Source of the DNA: Toxoplasma gondii ME49
Taxonomy: Eukaryota > Apicomplexa > Conoidasida > Eucoccidiorida > Sarcocystidae
Direction: 5' to 3'
Length of the DNA: 64,000 bases
Assembly (NCBI RefSeq): GCF_000006565.2
Contig: NC_031477.1
Coordinates: 2,078,043-2,142,042, forward strand
Below are positions 23,839-35,367 of this stretch, one piece after another. The translations under genes were made by a program, and so were the position numbers. The number at the start of each line of letters is the position of its first letter. The stretch's first letter is position 1. The notes under the pieces were generated by a model that was given only the letters and a program-made list of their open reading frames with translations, did no database searches and was not told the DNA's origin.

Positions 23839-25743
23839 TATTTTCGTACTCCCATGAGAGCAAGCACGTCAAAGCGAACTCCTTTGTACATCAAGGAAGA
23901 TATGATTTTTTTCGTACACCAAAAACTACTCGGGGGCAAATCTAGTGCGTGCTTTTCGTCTTATCACTACGGGTATGCTGCCAACAGCGAGGGTCGTCTA
24001 GCTTCTCTAAGCCTAAACGCATACGATTCTGGCTTCGTGTCATCCATCATATTCCTTGTTTTTGGTGGTTTCTGATTGTGCAAATACCTGGGCATCCGGA
24101 CTGAACATGAGGCCATGTATGTATACGAGAGTGCTTGAGCCTCTCGTGCATGAGGCCCCCTCACAAACGGAGTAATCCACTACGTGGAACCGTGCCTGGG
24201 AGAGAAGTCAATAACCACCAGGATGGCTGTACAGCTGAATCTAATGAGCAGGAGTAGTGGAGAATGTCATCCAACTGACTTGGATCGTGTGATTTTGCTC
24301 ACACACCCTCATCCTCACTGTGTCTATCCTAAGGGCACATGGGCATTCGAACTGATTCTGAAACTCGAAGCAATCAAACCAGAGTGGTTAGGATTATGAG
24401 ATCACTTTGTTACATCTGGAGCGGCGTTCGTGGCCGTGGGGATGTTCCAAATTCTAAGGACTAATCGCTTATCATGGAAACGCGCCAAGACTAACTCTAG
24501 GGCACTGTCGTGCCGTGAGGCTGTCACCGGGCTGCCTTCAAGTACGCGTTCATAATCATGACACAACAGTGTGGTGTTAGCAAACGGATGCGTCATGATA
24601 AGTTTAATGGTATGTTGTGCTGGTTACTCACTTTCCTCTACACAGCAGGCGCCGGCGCTCAGAGGTAATAGATACGTACGTGCATAGGAATCATGTGGAT
24701 CGTTTATCTATTGCTGGAAACCGACAAGTTGGTTGCTTATCGGTGAAACGCCGTGAATACTATACAATCATGACGAGGCACCACACACGGGGAGGTGCAA
24801 CATCGAAGTTGAAAATGAGGCCAATGGAGCAAACAGGAGACACACCCAGAATCATGACGTCGCTGTTTAAAAGTGCGGAGGGTCTGTGGGCGATGAAAAC
24901 TGTTTTTCGTAGTTTCCTTGATGTTTCGTACCAAATTTGACAGGCAGCCTGGAGACCAGAATCCATAGAAATAGCCACGGTGTGCAAATGTCAATTTCTG
25001 CCCTGTACAGAGATCCCTGTGTCGGGGAATCTTACGGCCGTTGAGAAGCACGGCCTGAGAGTTTGCACGTGATTGGGGATCTTTTTGAAGTTTGAATGGG
25101 CATCGTATGGCTTAAAGTTTAGACATGTAACCACTAGTCATCTGACCGGGGAACAGATTTGGAATACTGGTGCCTTGTTCAGAATAAAGATTTTGATTTC
25201 AATGTAAGTCGCTGTTATTTCAAAAAGTGGAGTCCAACTATTTCGCTAAAATTCGTTGGCCGCCGACGAAAGAGCTTTTCAGTGTCGTTAAGGATGTGGC
25301 AGCAGATTCCCGCCATATTTTCAACATGTGCCTGTGCCATTGCAATTACAGATTCTTCGCCCTTGCCTCAGCCGCCAAGCTTCAACGATGAAATCCAGTA
25401 ACAAGACAGTTCTTTAACTGACGGTAATCAGGGGACAAAGTGTTCGCTTTTTGGTTCATCTTTGACCGGGTAAAATTGTTCTGAATATCATACGAGCTTC
25501 TCCAGCCAGAGAGACATGTGCGCTTGCGGGGTGCGCCCCACCAAAGTTGCCTGCTACCCGGCTTCGCTCCTTCCCCATTTATACAAAGTACGTGTGGGCG
25601 CCGTCTTCTCTACACGTGACAGTTGTAGTTCCTTTGCGTCGAAAAACGTCCTGGAGAATTGATATACATGGTGGCCATGAATCCGATGATATACACTTTT
25701 CTGCAGAACTGCCTAGCCGCGCTAAGTCATCCGTTCCACAGAA
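23839..25743. other. Intergenic between two plus-strand genes
   Basis: About 1.9 kb. It contains the 3' untranslated region of the BCNT gene and the promoter of the EF-hand gene. The open frames here are short, on both strands, without domains or matching splice phases. A 5' exon of the EF-hand gene could lie here if the ATG at 25744 is not the true start. Confidence 0.45.
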
Positions 25744-28344
25744 ATGCCGTGGTCAGTCTCCTCCTTTGAGGGTATCGATTCAGGTGGTCTCGCACCGAAT
25801 CCTGACAGGTCTACGCCGCTTTCGGGGGCATCGTCAGGTATTACGGGATTTTTGGAAGGCAGTCAAAACGATGCCGAGCGAATACAGAACGTAATAAAGG
25901 AAGCGTTCCAGCTTCTTGATGCAAATCGCTGCGGCCGCATCGTAGCCGAGTAAGAATCAAGAACCGCGGAGTCATCAAACAGAGACTTGATACGCCACAA
26001 AAGAGGATGAATGGTCCCGTTTATGGCAATATTATTTCAGCCGGTTTTGGCCTCAGGACGAAAAGCGTCCCCCTGTTGTCATTTCAACTCTCACGTCTTC
26101 CCGCCGCACGTGCCATAATGTCCTCTCCAGGGAGAATGCCTGCTTCACACCATTAATATGCCACTGGTGCAGGCAGAGAAAATGCTGGATCACAATCACC
26201 GTAGAGTCGTGATCCTAAAGCGTGTTCAGAAGCAGGATCTGTGAACTGACAATCTCCAGGGGAGTTCCTACAATTGAACTAGGGACATTGCCTGGCGTGG
26301 GGACGACGGTGTTGAGCACAATGCCTGTAGAACTAGTCGCACCCGTTTGTAGTTGCACACAGTTGGATACTGTAGAAAGAGGCGAATCCTGTCGCTCCAC
26401 CGGCCAGCTTCTACTTTGTTGCTGTTGACCGTTTGCCTGCGTCTGGTCACCTTTAGCATTTACGGGTTGCATCTGGAGGCGTTCAGCTACCAATTCCACA
26501 TGAGAATGTTCAACTTATGTGCGACCACCACAGGTGGGTAATTGTGAGTGCAGTAGCCAGTCACTCTGCAGCCAATCATTTGTGGCTAGACGAAATGTTT
26601 AACGTACTGAGTGAGCTTGTGATGCTCTCCAGAGAGGCGCCGCATCTGCTACGATATCTCGGGTTCTTTCCTTCCGAGGAAGAGATCGCCTCGAGAATTC
26701 TTCCACAGGTGATCACAAAGAGCGTTGTTATTCTAGTACAAAAAATACGGGATAAATAAAGGGTGAACGAGCTAGCATCTGTCGGAAAGCCGGGACGTCT
26801 GCCATGTTGAGTAGAGACCAGCGCTTCGCCTGTCCATCTCGTCTTGTCCCCGTGGGATGCTGTTTTCCGGTGTCTTCATAACTCTTAGTCTTGTTTCCTC
26901 TTGACGCTACGGTTTGGTGATAAGCTCCAATCAGACACTCCAGGAGAAGTGCCACTTGACAAGTTTCAGCAAGCAGTACTGGAATTTGTGGCAGCAAAGA
27001 AATATGTGCCGCCAGACCAAGAACTTCTTCTCGCAGCGTTTGCCGTAAGTAATCGACACAATAACGTGTAGACTTCGAGCATGTCACCAGTGAAAACTCC
27101 TGGCCGTGTATCACAGCAGTGGCAGTTTTGCTGCGACTACAACCACAACGACCCGCGTCGGGCTTAAGTCTGCTTCAGGGCGGCACGCGGACTGATCAGA
27201 GACGTCCGTTCTTACAGCGGATGACTGTCTCCCCCAAAACAACGACAAAAAGCATTCAGTAGAACCGTTTATGTGTTTTTACATGGTACGACATTAACGA
27301 CTATCTCATGCTTGAGCCTCATTCGGACATTTTGGTGGCTTCCTTGAACCCCATAGCCAAAACGCCAAAGTCTTGAAAAATGACATGATCTGCGTTCCTG
27401 GTTCACCCAAACCCAGCTGGAGCATACTTGTTGCAGGGTTATACGAAACAAGGCGTAGTATCACTTTTCGTCGCGTGAACTGTTTTTTGCGTCTCTTCTT
27501 AACCAGGTGCTAGACCCTGGCCGAACGGGCTTCGTGAATATAGAGGAACTTCGTGCGCTTCTGGGAGGGGCGCCAGATGGACTTCTTAGAGAGATGGATG
27601 ACTTCATGGGCTATGCGATGGCCGAAAGTCTCATTTCAGAAGAGTGAGAAAAGACAGGCCAGAGTTTGAAACATGCGACCTACTGTATGCAGCTGGAGGG
27701 AGCAGCAGTTCACATGTCAGCAACAAGGCTTACGTATACATGGATTATATATCGCAAGTGCGGGTTGTCTGCAGCCACATATTTATTGCTAATGTCATTC
27801 AAACACCAAATGATGCTGAAAATCAAAGCGTTGTTCGCTCCACTGTCTTCTATCAATGGATAGTGCACCATGACACTGTGTACCCCCTGATCCGAGATTG
27901 CAGTTGCTCCAACATCAACAAAATGCATCAGGGAAACCACATTGATTTGACGCAGAAGTTCAGTTGTGTGCTCAGAGTCCAATCGTTTTCCCGGTTTGGC
28001 TCGAATACCACAATAAAAGACAGAGACTAGGATGCTTGGAATCCCAACGACTAGCCGAATTGAGTGAGGGGGACTGTGAGACCTGCTGCTGTCCGTTCTG
28101 GACGTGTATGCGAGGTTGCATTTGATCGTAAATAGTTCATGTAAACGAGCCGCTGACTGGACTTGTCACTGAATCCCGTCAAAAAAAAGGCAGCAGCGGT
28201 GTTGCGCCGATGCACGTCATTCCTCAACTGTTCCGTTCTACTTTGCATTTCAGAGGGAAATTCAACTACTACGAATACGTGAGGAAAACCAGCCGCCAGA
28301 TAAGCGAACATCTTCATAAAGTCATTCCTGTTCTGCCGCGCTGA
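25744..28344 (+). CDS. EF-hand protein, dynein regulatory complex subunit 8 (EFCAB2)-like, 5 exons
   Basis: Exons: 25744-25949, 26633-26708, 26889-27044, 27507-27643 and 28254-28344. Phases agree (2, 0, 0, 2) and give 221 residues. The order of motifs follows DRC8: first EF-hand IKEAFQLLDANRCGRIVAEE, then HLLRYLGFFPSEEEIASRIL, a degenerate hand TPGEVPLDKFQQAVLEFV, KYVPPDQELLLAAFAVLD, a third loop DPGRTGFVNIEEL, and a final GKFNYYEYVRKTSRQ. DRC8 sits in the nexin link of motile 9+2 axonemes. In this group only male gametes are flagellated, so gamete-stage expression is inferred. The first loop has Cys at position 5 but keeps D1, N3, G6 and E12. The last exon is easily missed because reading through its donor (GAAGA|GTGAGA) gives an immediate stop. 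The start of exon 3 is uncertain: it adds about 14 residues not expected in the family, and a micro-exon could exist instead. Confidence 0.75.
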
Positions 28345-29732
28345 AACATCACGCATTTCCCCAGCGCGGCGGTCATCAGGTTGACTTTTTCGGAGGGTAC
28401 ATCAGGCACATATATAGACTAAAGTTCCGTTTCGATAGAACTCAAACTGCGCGACAGGGCACAGCCTGAGGGTGCTCGACGTTTTCCACTGATGGTCGTT
28501 TAACTCTTGACATAAAACTTTACAAAGCTGAAGCCCACTACTGGGTGTCTTTGTGTGGCGGGCACTCGCCTTTGATCTTGACACTCATATCACTCGGCCG
28601 CAACAGCCGACAATTATAGCGTAATTCTTATGCTCTGCATCGGCCTGTGGGCCTGTCACTTCTGCTGAAGCTACGTCTCCGCTGTCTGTGAAAGAAATTG
28701 GGAATGTGTTACTCATGGGAGGAGGCAGTTGCCACATACAAAGAAAAGCTCTGGTAGCATGATGCATTCATGTCTTCGAATTCCCTCAAACGTTCTCGGA
28801 ACTTCCCAAAACCGATGTAAAAAGAGTATGCGGCTTCCGTGATCTTCCACCACCCTCGCTATTCCGACACTTTCTACTCCAACACCACTTTTTACTTCTG
28901 TGGGAGGTTTAGTCATCGACGCAGGATGAATGGCACATTGATTATCAGGATGATCTGAGTTCAGAAACAGTGCAGCTCCAGTCGGTGTCAGTCACGAGAC
29001 AGTGGTAAGGCTCCGGAGAGTCGTAAGAGACCACACAATATAGAGGCATAATTGAAAGCGACAATGATATCGACTGCCGTCCGAATACCGTGATATCATA
29101 GTGATCTGACGTTGTCGTGGTTACCTCTAACAGTTGTACACGTGTTGCCTTGTAGATCCTGCTGCCATTGTCTGTTGTGACGCTCCCCCTGCCTGGACAT
29201 TGGACTGTGGCGGAGAGCACGTATCTCTATGCCGACTGGAGGAAATCAGAAATTTCCTGAGAGCTCGAAGCCGCATAGTTGTTCACTGGCTCTCTGATAT
29301 CAGCTTGTTGCAACAGAAACGCAACAAACCACCGAATCAGCTTGTATCCCGAAACATGATAACACCATTTAAGGAAAGTTTCGAACTTCAAGAAGGGCGA
29401 GCTTGCCAAAATTCAAAACACGGACTGCCACAGCATGACGACAATATTCATAAATGCCTCATGCACACATACGCCAGCGCTCTTCCCACACGAGTGGAAA
29501 GACACCTTCCCGTTCAGCCACATGTCTGCGACTGCTTGACCCAGGTTGTCAAACTCGCTGACCCTTCTTCCCCGTCTTGACTTCTGACTCTTGGCAGAAG
29601 TCAAAGACCACCATATGCTGCTCATTCCTACTCTTGTTTGACGCTGTCGCTGTCCACCTTTCTCCTCTTGGAAACCCCAATCCAGAGTCAGAAACGAGTG
29701 CCACGAACAGAAGATATGGGAAGTCAGCCTGC
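28345..29732. other. Convergent intergenic region
   Basis: About 1.4 kb between the stop of the plus-strand EF-hand gene and the stop of the minus-strand cyclin L gene. It should contain both 3' untranslated regions, which may overlap. Only short open frames without recognisable domains are present. Confidence 0.45.
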
Positions 29733-32700
29733 TTACGCGTACGAGCGACCAGAGCCCCTCCCTCCGTCCCGATCGCGATGGTTCCCGCGCCCATCCCCAT
29801 CGCGGTCCGGACGATGCGTACCACCTCGGCTCCCGCTGGACCCAGGCGCGCTCTGGGCTGGCGGATTCGGCCGCTTGTACGCGTGGCGAGGCGTTCTCTC
29901 TCTTGACCACGACCGTGAGCGCCGCTTCTTTTGGTAATTTGAACTTGACCCGGAGGCGCCACCCGACTCTCCCTCGCGGCGACGCGAAGAAGACCCGTGA
30001 TCGCGGTGGTCAGACTCGCGAGGGTGTGCAGAGCTTGAGCCAGAGTGAGACTCCGTGTGCGAGCGGCGGTCGTCATCGCGGTCACCGCGCTCCCTTTCAC
30101 TCCACCGATCTCGCCCGCCACTCTCTCCTCGTCGACTGCCATGTGGCCTCTCCCTGTGTCGCGAGCCTCCGTCAGTTCGGCGTTGGTGGCTTCGTTCTCG
30201 AGACGACCGGCGTGCACTTGAATGAGAGGCATCTGAAAGCAGTAACGGAACACCAAAGGGCTGCAAGGGCCCTACATCAAACGAACGAAGGCACCCTCTG
30301 GATGGAGGACGCTAGACCGTGACACCACAAAAAGAGGCAGCTCCTACCAAATCACTGGGTATTGCCGTTACTCACAACAATAGTTCCGAAAACACAAACG
30401 TAGTAGTCACGCTTTCATGAAACGGACCGCTCGCCAGCATGACAAGCACAAAAAGTCAACACTTATGAGAAATAGACGCGTTTTGCGTCGCAAGTTGCTC
30501 TCAACTTTTCCGGATCGACAAAGAAAAAAAGTCACGTGCACAGGAGCTCGTCCCTCCAAACACTCGGCCAGCCGGTCCATGTCTCTTGGGATGCTTCCGC
30601 CACCCCTCTGAACTGATACACAATAATACAAATATTCTTACCAGGCCCTCTTCTGTCGCCTCTCCTCGACGATGAATCATCTTCTCTATGTTCCGCTCCT
30701 TTCACCCGGCCGCTATCTTCTGTGGAGACACCGCTTCCGGAGGCAGCTTGCCGCTCGCCCCCGGAGAAACCCGCGTTTCGGGGGGCAGACGAAAAGCCAT
30801 AGCTTTTGGTGCCTGAAGAATGCTCGGTGCGACTCGTCTCGTTGTCGCCACGGCGCGCTTCGGAGGGACGCACGTGGTCTCCACCTCCGCTCTTCCCCGT
30901 TTCTGTTCCTCTGTCGCTTGCCCGTTCGCGCGCTTCCGACCTTTCTGGTCCTTCTACAAGAAGAAATGAAGTAAAAAAAACGACAGACACACTAGTGGGT
31001 ACATGCGCACAACGAAGGCAACCGCGCTGCCTAAGGTTGTTACGCTCAGAAGCCCCGCAGACTGCTTACGGCGCGCCGTACACAAAAACTTAAATGGACT
31101 CTAGCGGAGAAAGCGATCCAAAAGTGAAAAATTGCGACGAAAACCTCCTCACAACTTTGTAAGAGACAGTACCTGTACACGTGACGAAACGAAACATAGT
31201 GCATCGTCGTACACGCTCAGCAACGCACGCATCGCCGAAAACATGCACCAAACCGTCGCTTAAAAACACCGCCTCTATGGAGAAATTTCCCATTTCCGCC
31301 GCTTTCTCTACCCTCATCCACCGGGCAATCACCAACATGTACAACAACGTCTTGTCCTCTCCCGTTTCCAAAAGTAAGTCCCAGTTGATCTTCGTTGACA
31401 GATGTTCGACGCTGTGGATAGTTCCGAGTTCTCGTCTGACTCACCGTAAATCAGCCATTTTTTCACCGGTTCGCCGTCTCTGCCGGCGTTTGCGTGGCGC
31501 GTTTCAGCGCCACTCCTCCCTGGGTCGTCTTCGTTCTTCGAGCGCCCTGTGTCGGTTTCCTTTCCGTCCTCCGCCTTTCCTTCAGAACTGCTGACCCCCC
31601 CAGCCACATTGCTCAGAATCTGCTGCTGCTGGAGCTGTTGTCTGGTCGCTGCAGCGACCCCGGAGGCGCTCGAAGAAGCTTCCGGTGGCGGCACCTTCGA
31701 GGCCGAATGCGCCACCAGACTCGGCTTCGACGGTTTGAGAGGCTCCGCGAGCTTCACGTACGAAGGCAGCGGCCGCGTGTAGAGCGAGAGAATAGCGTCG
31801 CAGACCTTGGCTACGTCTTCCCAGGAGACGTCGAAGAGCTCATGCCAGCCCGTCTCCTTCGGCAAAGGAATCCCCAAGTCACACGCCGCCAAGAAGATGC
31901 TCCCGACCGCAATCACGGCTGGCTGCACTTCGCAGCAGAGGGTCGTCCGCATGCTGAGGAACACACAGGAGACAAGCGCGCGCGACACACACGCAAGAGT
32001 TGAGGACAAGTGGAGAGGTAAGCCGATCTTCGAGGCGCGGGACCACAAACGCTCCACCGTGACAGTGTGACGGAGGCAAAACGCGGATGCCCTGATTTCT
32101 TTGCAGGAATGAAACACGGCAAATTCTCGCCCTTCGTCTTCGTTCACTTCTGTCTTTCCGTTCAGCGTCCACGGTCTTCAGGTCAGCATCTCTGTCATTC
32201 CTCGGTGTCACGTGGTTGATGTCTTGCTGAGACTTCTGGCACACACCGAGACTGCGTCGTACTCGCCTTGTGAATCCGCTCCTGCGCGTTCTCACTCGCC
32301 TTTCTCTCGGGAGGCCTCTCGATGACCCTACCTGTCATTGAGGTAGCCCCAGGCCCGCTGAGACAGCTGGGAAGTCGGGACGAAGTTCCCTTTGAACAGC
32401 GCATGGATGTACTGCAGAATGTAGCGGTGTGGATGCACGAGCGTCTGAGACACCATGAAACCGAGCTCGCGAAGAATGTACCGCTCGCACCGGAAAACGT
32501 CCATCCGGAACAGCTCGTACTCCTGACAGAAACGGCGAGAGCAGACACGGAAACGAGGAGCCAGTCGAAAGGCGGGGACACCCGAAATGAGACAGAAAAA
32601 GAAGCGGTAACGAAACTATCGACGACATCAGACAAAAGCTTAAAGCCGGAGAGACGACACCACGAATCGCAACTGCTCGACGGACAGGCGTATGTACGCC

Positions 32701-33994
32701 GAGGCCGCGAGAAAGCCATTTGCGCGTTTCCGCGAGCTTGACAGGAAGCGGACGGCTCTACGATTTTCTACTCATCGTCTGAGAGCATCGCGGCTGTCCG
32801 GAACCCGTGGAACCTTAAGCCTACTCAGACTGCAGAAGAAGCGCCAATCTCTCCCAACCAGCCAGCACAGGACGCCATACCATGCGAAAACAGATGAGCA
32901 GACGGAAGACGCAAGAGACTCAGAGAACTCTGAGCCAGCGGGGGGTGACCTACCTGCGAGTCAAAGGCGATCAGGAAGTCGTCGAGGTTGTCCTCTGTCA
33001 GAGCTTTTTCAGGGCAATCTTCCATCTGAGACAGAAGGTGAATAACTCCAATGAGGTGCATGACGCGGTGTGGGTCTTCTTCCAGTTTGCAAGCCAGCAG
33101 GAGAGCTGCCGTCGCGACGCGCTGAGAACGACGGCAACAGAGGAATAACACAACGGAGGCAAATGCAACGATAGTAAAGGCAAACAGGAGAGGGAACAGG
33201 CAGCTCGCGCGAAAACACCGACAACGAAGACAGAGACAAGGAAGGCGGGGGCGGGGAAGTCGTAGCACAGTCAATGGATCCCATTGAAGCTACCCACAAG
33301 AATTTTTTTACGCCATACGCATACACGCATGAGTTTCAGTTGGAGTTCGCATGCGAGGCGCCTCACGTGTCTCTGGCTTCGCGCACTTTGAGATCAGACA
33401 AACAACAAAAAGGAAATGCGATTCACCGGCAACGGCAGTTTAGCCTTTCTGAACGATTCTCCATGTGCATGAGTTCATCGCATGCAACCACGTAGACTGG
33501 AGAAGAGACCTTCCCATCCCTGTGGACAGTTCGCCTCTTCATTCAGGCTCACTCAACGTCAACGAGTGAGCCTGTCCACCGTCATCGGCAGAACAGGAGC
33601 TACATTCCGCATGTTCATCCACCAGGTGCATGTAAGGGGAGGTACACAATTCGTGTGAACACAGGAAGCCTTGACCGGTTTCACCACGGGCGCAGCGATA
33701 AGAGTTGGAGAGAAGCCCAGAGAAGGACTGCACGGCGAGTGGCGAGTTCCTGCTGCCTGGAGTGATTACCCGGACATCGAACTGCTTGAGCGAGCGGCGG
33801 AAGAAGAAGCGGTGAAGAATGGTCTGAGCACTGGCAATGGAGACGGCTTCCAACTTGAGGAGAATCCCCGCCTTCTGAATCAAGTGGCAACCGTAGACGC
33901 GCTGTTCGAGTTCAACCTCCGGCGAAATGCCCTCCCTCACAGAGGGCGGCACCTTCAAGAGTTTCTGCGGAGGAAGCACGATGTGATTCGCCAT
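29733..33994 (-). CDS. Cyclin L with RS-rich tail, 6 exons
   Basis: Exons (minus): 33994-33770, 33121-32954, 32522-32332, 31953-31445, 30953-30642 and 30232-29733. Phases 0, 0, 2, 1, 1 agree and give 634 residues. The ATG at 33994 gives MANHIVLPPQKLLKVPPSV, the typical cyclin L opening. Cyclin box 1 follows: YGCHLIQKAGILLKL, AQTILHRFFFRRSLKQFD, ATAALLLACKLEEDPHRV. Box 2 has ERYILRELGFMV, HPHRYILQYIHALF and QPAVIAVGSIFLAACDLGIP. After a Ser/Ala/Gln linker comes WLIYEGPERSEARE and then an RS/RE/RD-rich tail (about residues 365-634) ending RGSGRSYA. Cyclin L proteins pair with CDK11-type kinases and act in nuclear speckles on pre-mRNA splicing; the RS tail supports this. Exon 3 lies in a frame with no start codon and is easy to miss. 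The gene is divergent from REV3 and convergent with the EF-hand gene. Confidence 0.85.
33544..33574. other. Perfect 11-bp hairpin in cyclin L intron 1
   Basis: CAGGCTCACTC (33544-33554) and GAGTGAGCCTG (33564-33574) are perfect inverted repeats around a 9-base loop. They lie in the first intron of cyclin L (33122-33769), so the stem can form in its pre-mRNA. Because cyclin L controls splicing, a regulatory role is an attractive but untested idea. Confidence 0.5.
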
Positions 33995-34437
33995 CGTTCC
34001 GCAACAGAACGACACAATACGAGAAACAAGGAACCCGCGTCGCAGCAGAGGACAAGGGCACCAATCAATCTAAGCCCCGTCGAAAGTGGATCGAGAGAAA
34101 GCCGACAGAGGCCGCAGCAGGTGGAAACGAGGTCGTAAGAGTGCCAACTGCAGGACGCCTAACACGGTGAGGCAGAGACGGTCAACTGCGGGCCACAAAA
34201 AGAAGAGACAGGCAGTGTGTGCACAGAGTCGCAACGGATGCAACGCATAATCCGGCGGCGGCATAGACAAGGGATAGACGGGAACAGAGTTTCGGCGCGC
34301 CAAAGAAAGGAAATTCTTCACAGGAACAGTAGTTCACGCGAGAGAGACGAGTTTGCCTGAAAAGGTGAGGGAATTTGCACATCGTTGGAAGAAAAGCGAA
34401 AACTTTGGTGTGTCTGCACCAGAACCAGAAAACAGGA

Positions 34438-34444
34438 TGAGACG
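34438..34444 (+). promoter_or_regulatory. WGAGACG-type element upstream of cyclin L
   Basis: TGAGACG, about 440 bases upstream of the cyclin L ATG. The WGAGACG heptamer is a described promoter element in Toxoplasma and works in either orientation. A 7-mer match has an appreciable chance rate, so this is a candidate only. Confidence 0.25.
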
Positions 34445-35297
34445 CACAGTTGCTCGGGCGGAAGCAGAGGCATCGCGCGAGACTGCAAGGAGGGCGTTAA
34501 AAAAAAGTCTCTGGCTGTGATATCCGGGAAACCCTTGGAGCAACAGTGGGGAGAACGTATCCCTCGCCTTCTCAGGGGATAAATCCAGTTAAGAAGGCAC
34601 CGCTAAAAATAATCGGGAACAGTAAAAGACCATGAAGGGCCGGATACACGAGCATCGCACACCAAGATGATCCCCATGGCGTTGCCGCTTTACTCGCGAG
34701 ACTGGAAGGGGGGTGGCGCGCGGGAACCCTCATTTACTATAGAACTTTGAGGACAATCGTATCAGGCAGTTGCCGTTGTTGCAGAAGAACCCAGAACTCA
34801 AGACGGGAAATGGACGGGAGGCCAAATAACGGGAAATGCTTCAACAATTTCAAGGAAGTTCCCTCTAGAGGGCAGCTGGGGGCTCAGCTTCCACAACAGC
34901 ACGCGAACTCCTCGAAACGCGGAACGATTCCCCCTGTGTTTCACGCAAAAATTTCTCCACCGGACTGAAATGGAAAGAAGGAGGGAGAAAGTACGTGGAA
35001 GGGATCGAGATTTTTCTTCGCTAAGAAAGGACAACACGGAAGGAAACTGTGGAGCAATAATGGTCACTCGCAGCGGGGCTGACGAGCATGAAGGTATGCA
35101 AAAGCCTTCTCGGCCAGCGGAAGCAGGCGAGAAGTGTGAAGTCCGGAGGGGTGCTTCAGGGAAAAGGAAACTGACGGAACATGAGTGAAACATTGCAAAC
35201 TGGGAGAAAACGCGAATGACACATTCTTTTAACGCGTGACTTGCTCCACTGCCGTCGTCTCTGCACGGCGTACGCGGCAGCCGTTTTTTTCCAGCGC

Positions 35298-35367
35298 ATG
35301 AGGGTTTGCGCATGCGCTCGTTCTTCCATCGTATGAGGGTCTGTGCATGTGCTCGTTTTTCCTCTTC
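35298..35367. repeat. Tandem duplication, two 35-base units with GCATG cores
   Basis: Two head-to-tail units each begin ATGAGGGT and carry a core GCATG (GCGCATGCGCTCG in the first, GTGCATGTGCTCG in the second). They match at about 26 of 35 bases, and at 26 of the first 30. GCATGC-type motifs are known apicomplexan cis elements bound by ApiAP2 factors. The position, about 1.3 kb upstream of cyclin L, would allow an enhancer-like role, but this is inference. Confidence 0.45.

Noticed and set aside
32322..32741. Plus-strand open frame of 139 codons
   Set aside because: Antisense to cyclin L exon 3, which carries clear cyclin-box sequence on the minus strand.
33995..34015. Seven-residue upstream extension of cyclin L
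   Set aside because: It begins at a GTG, and the ATG at 33994 matches the usual start of cyclin L proteins.
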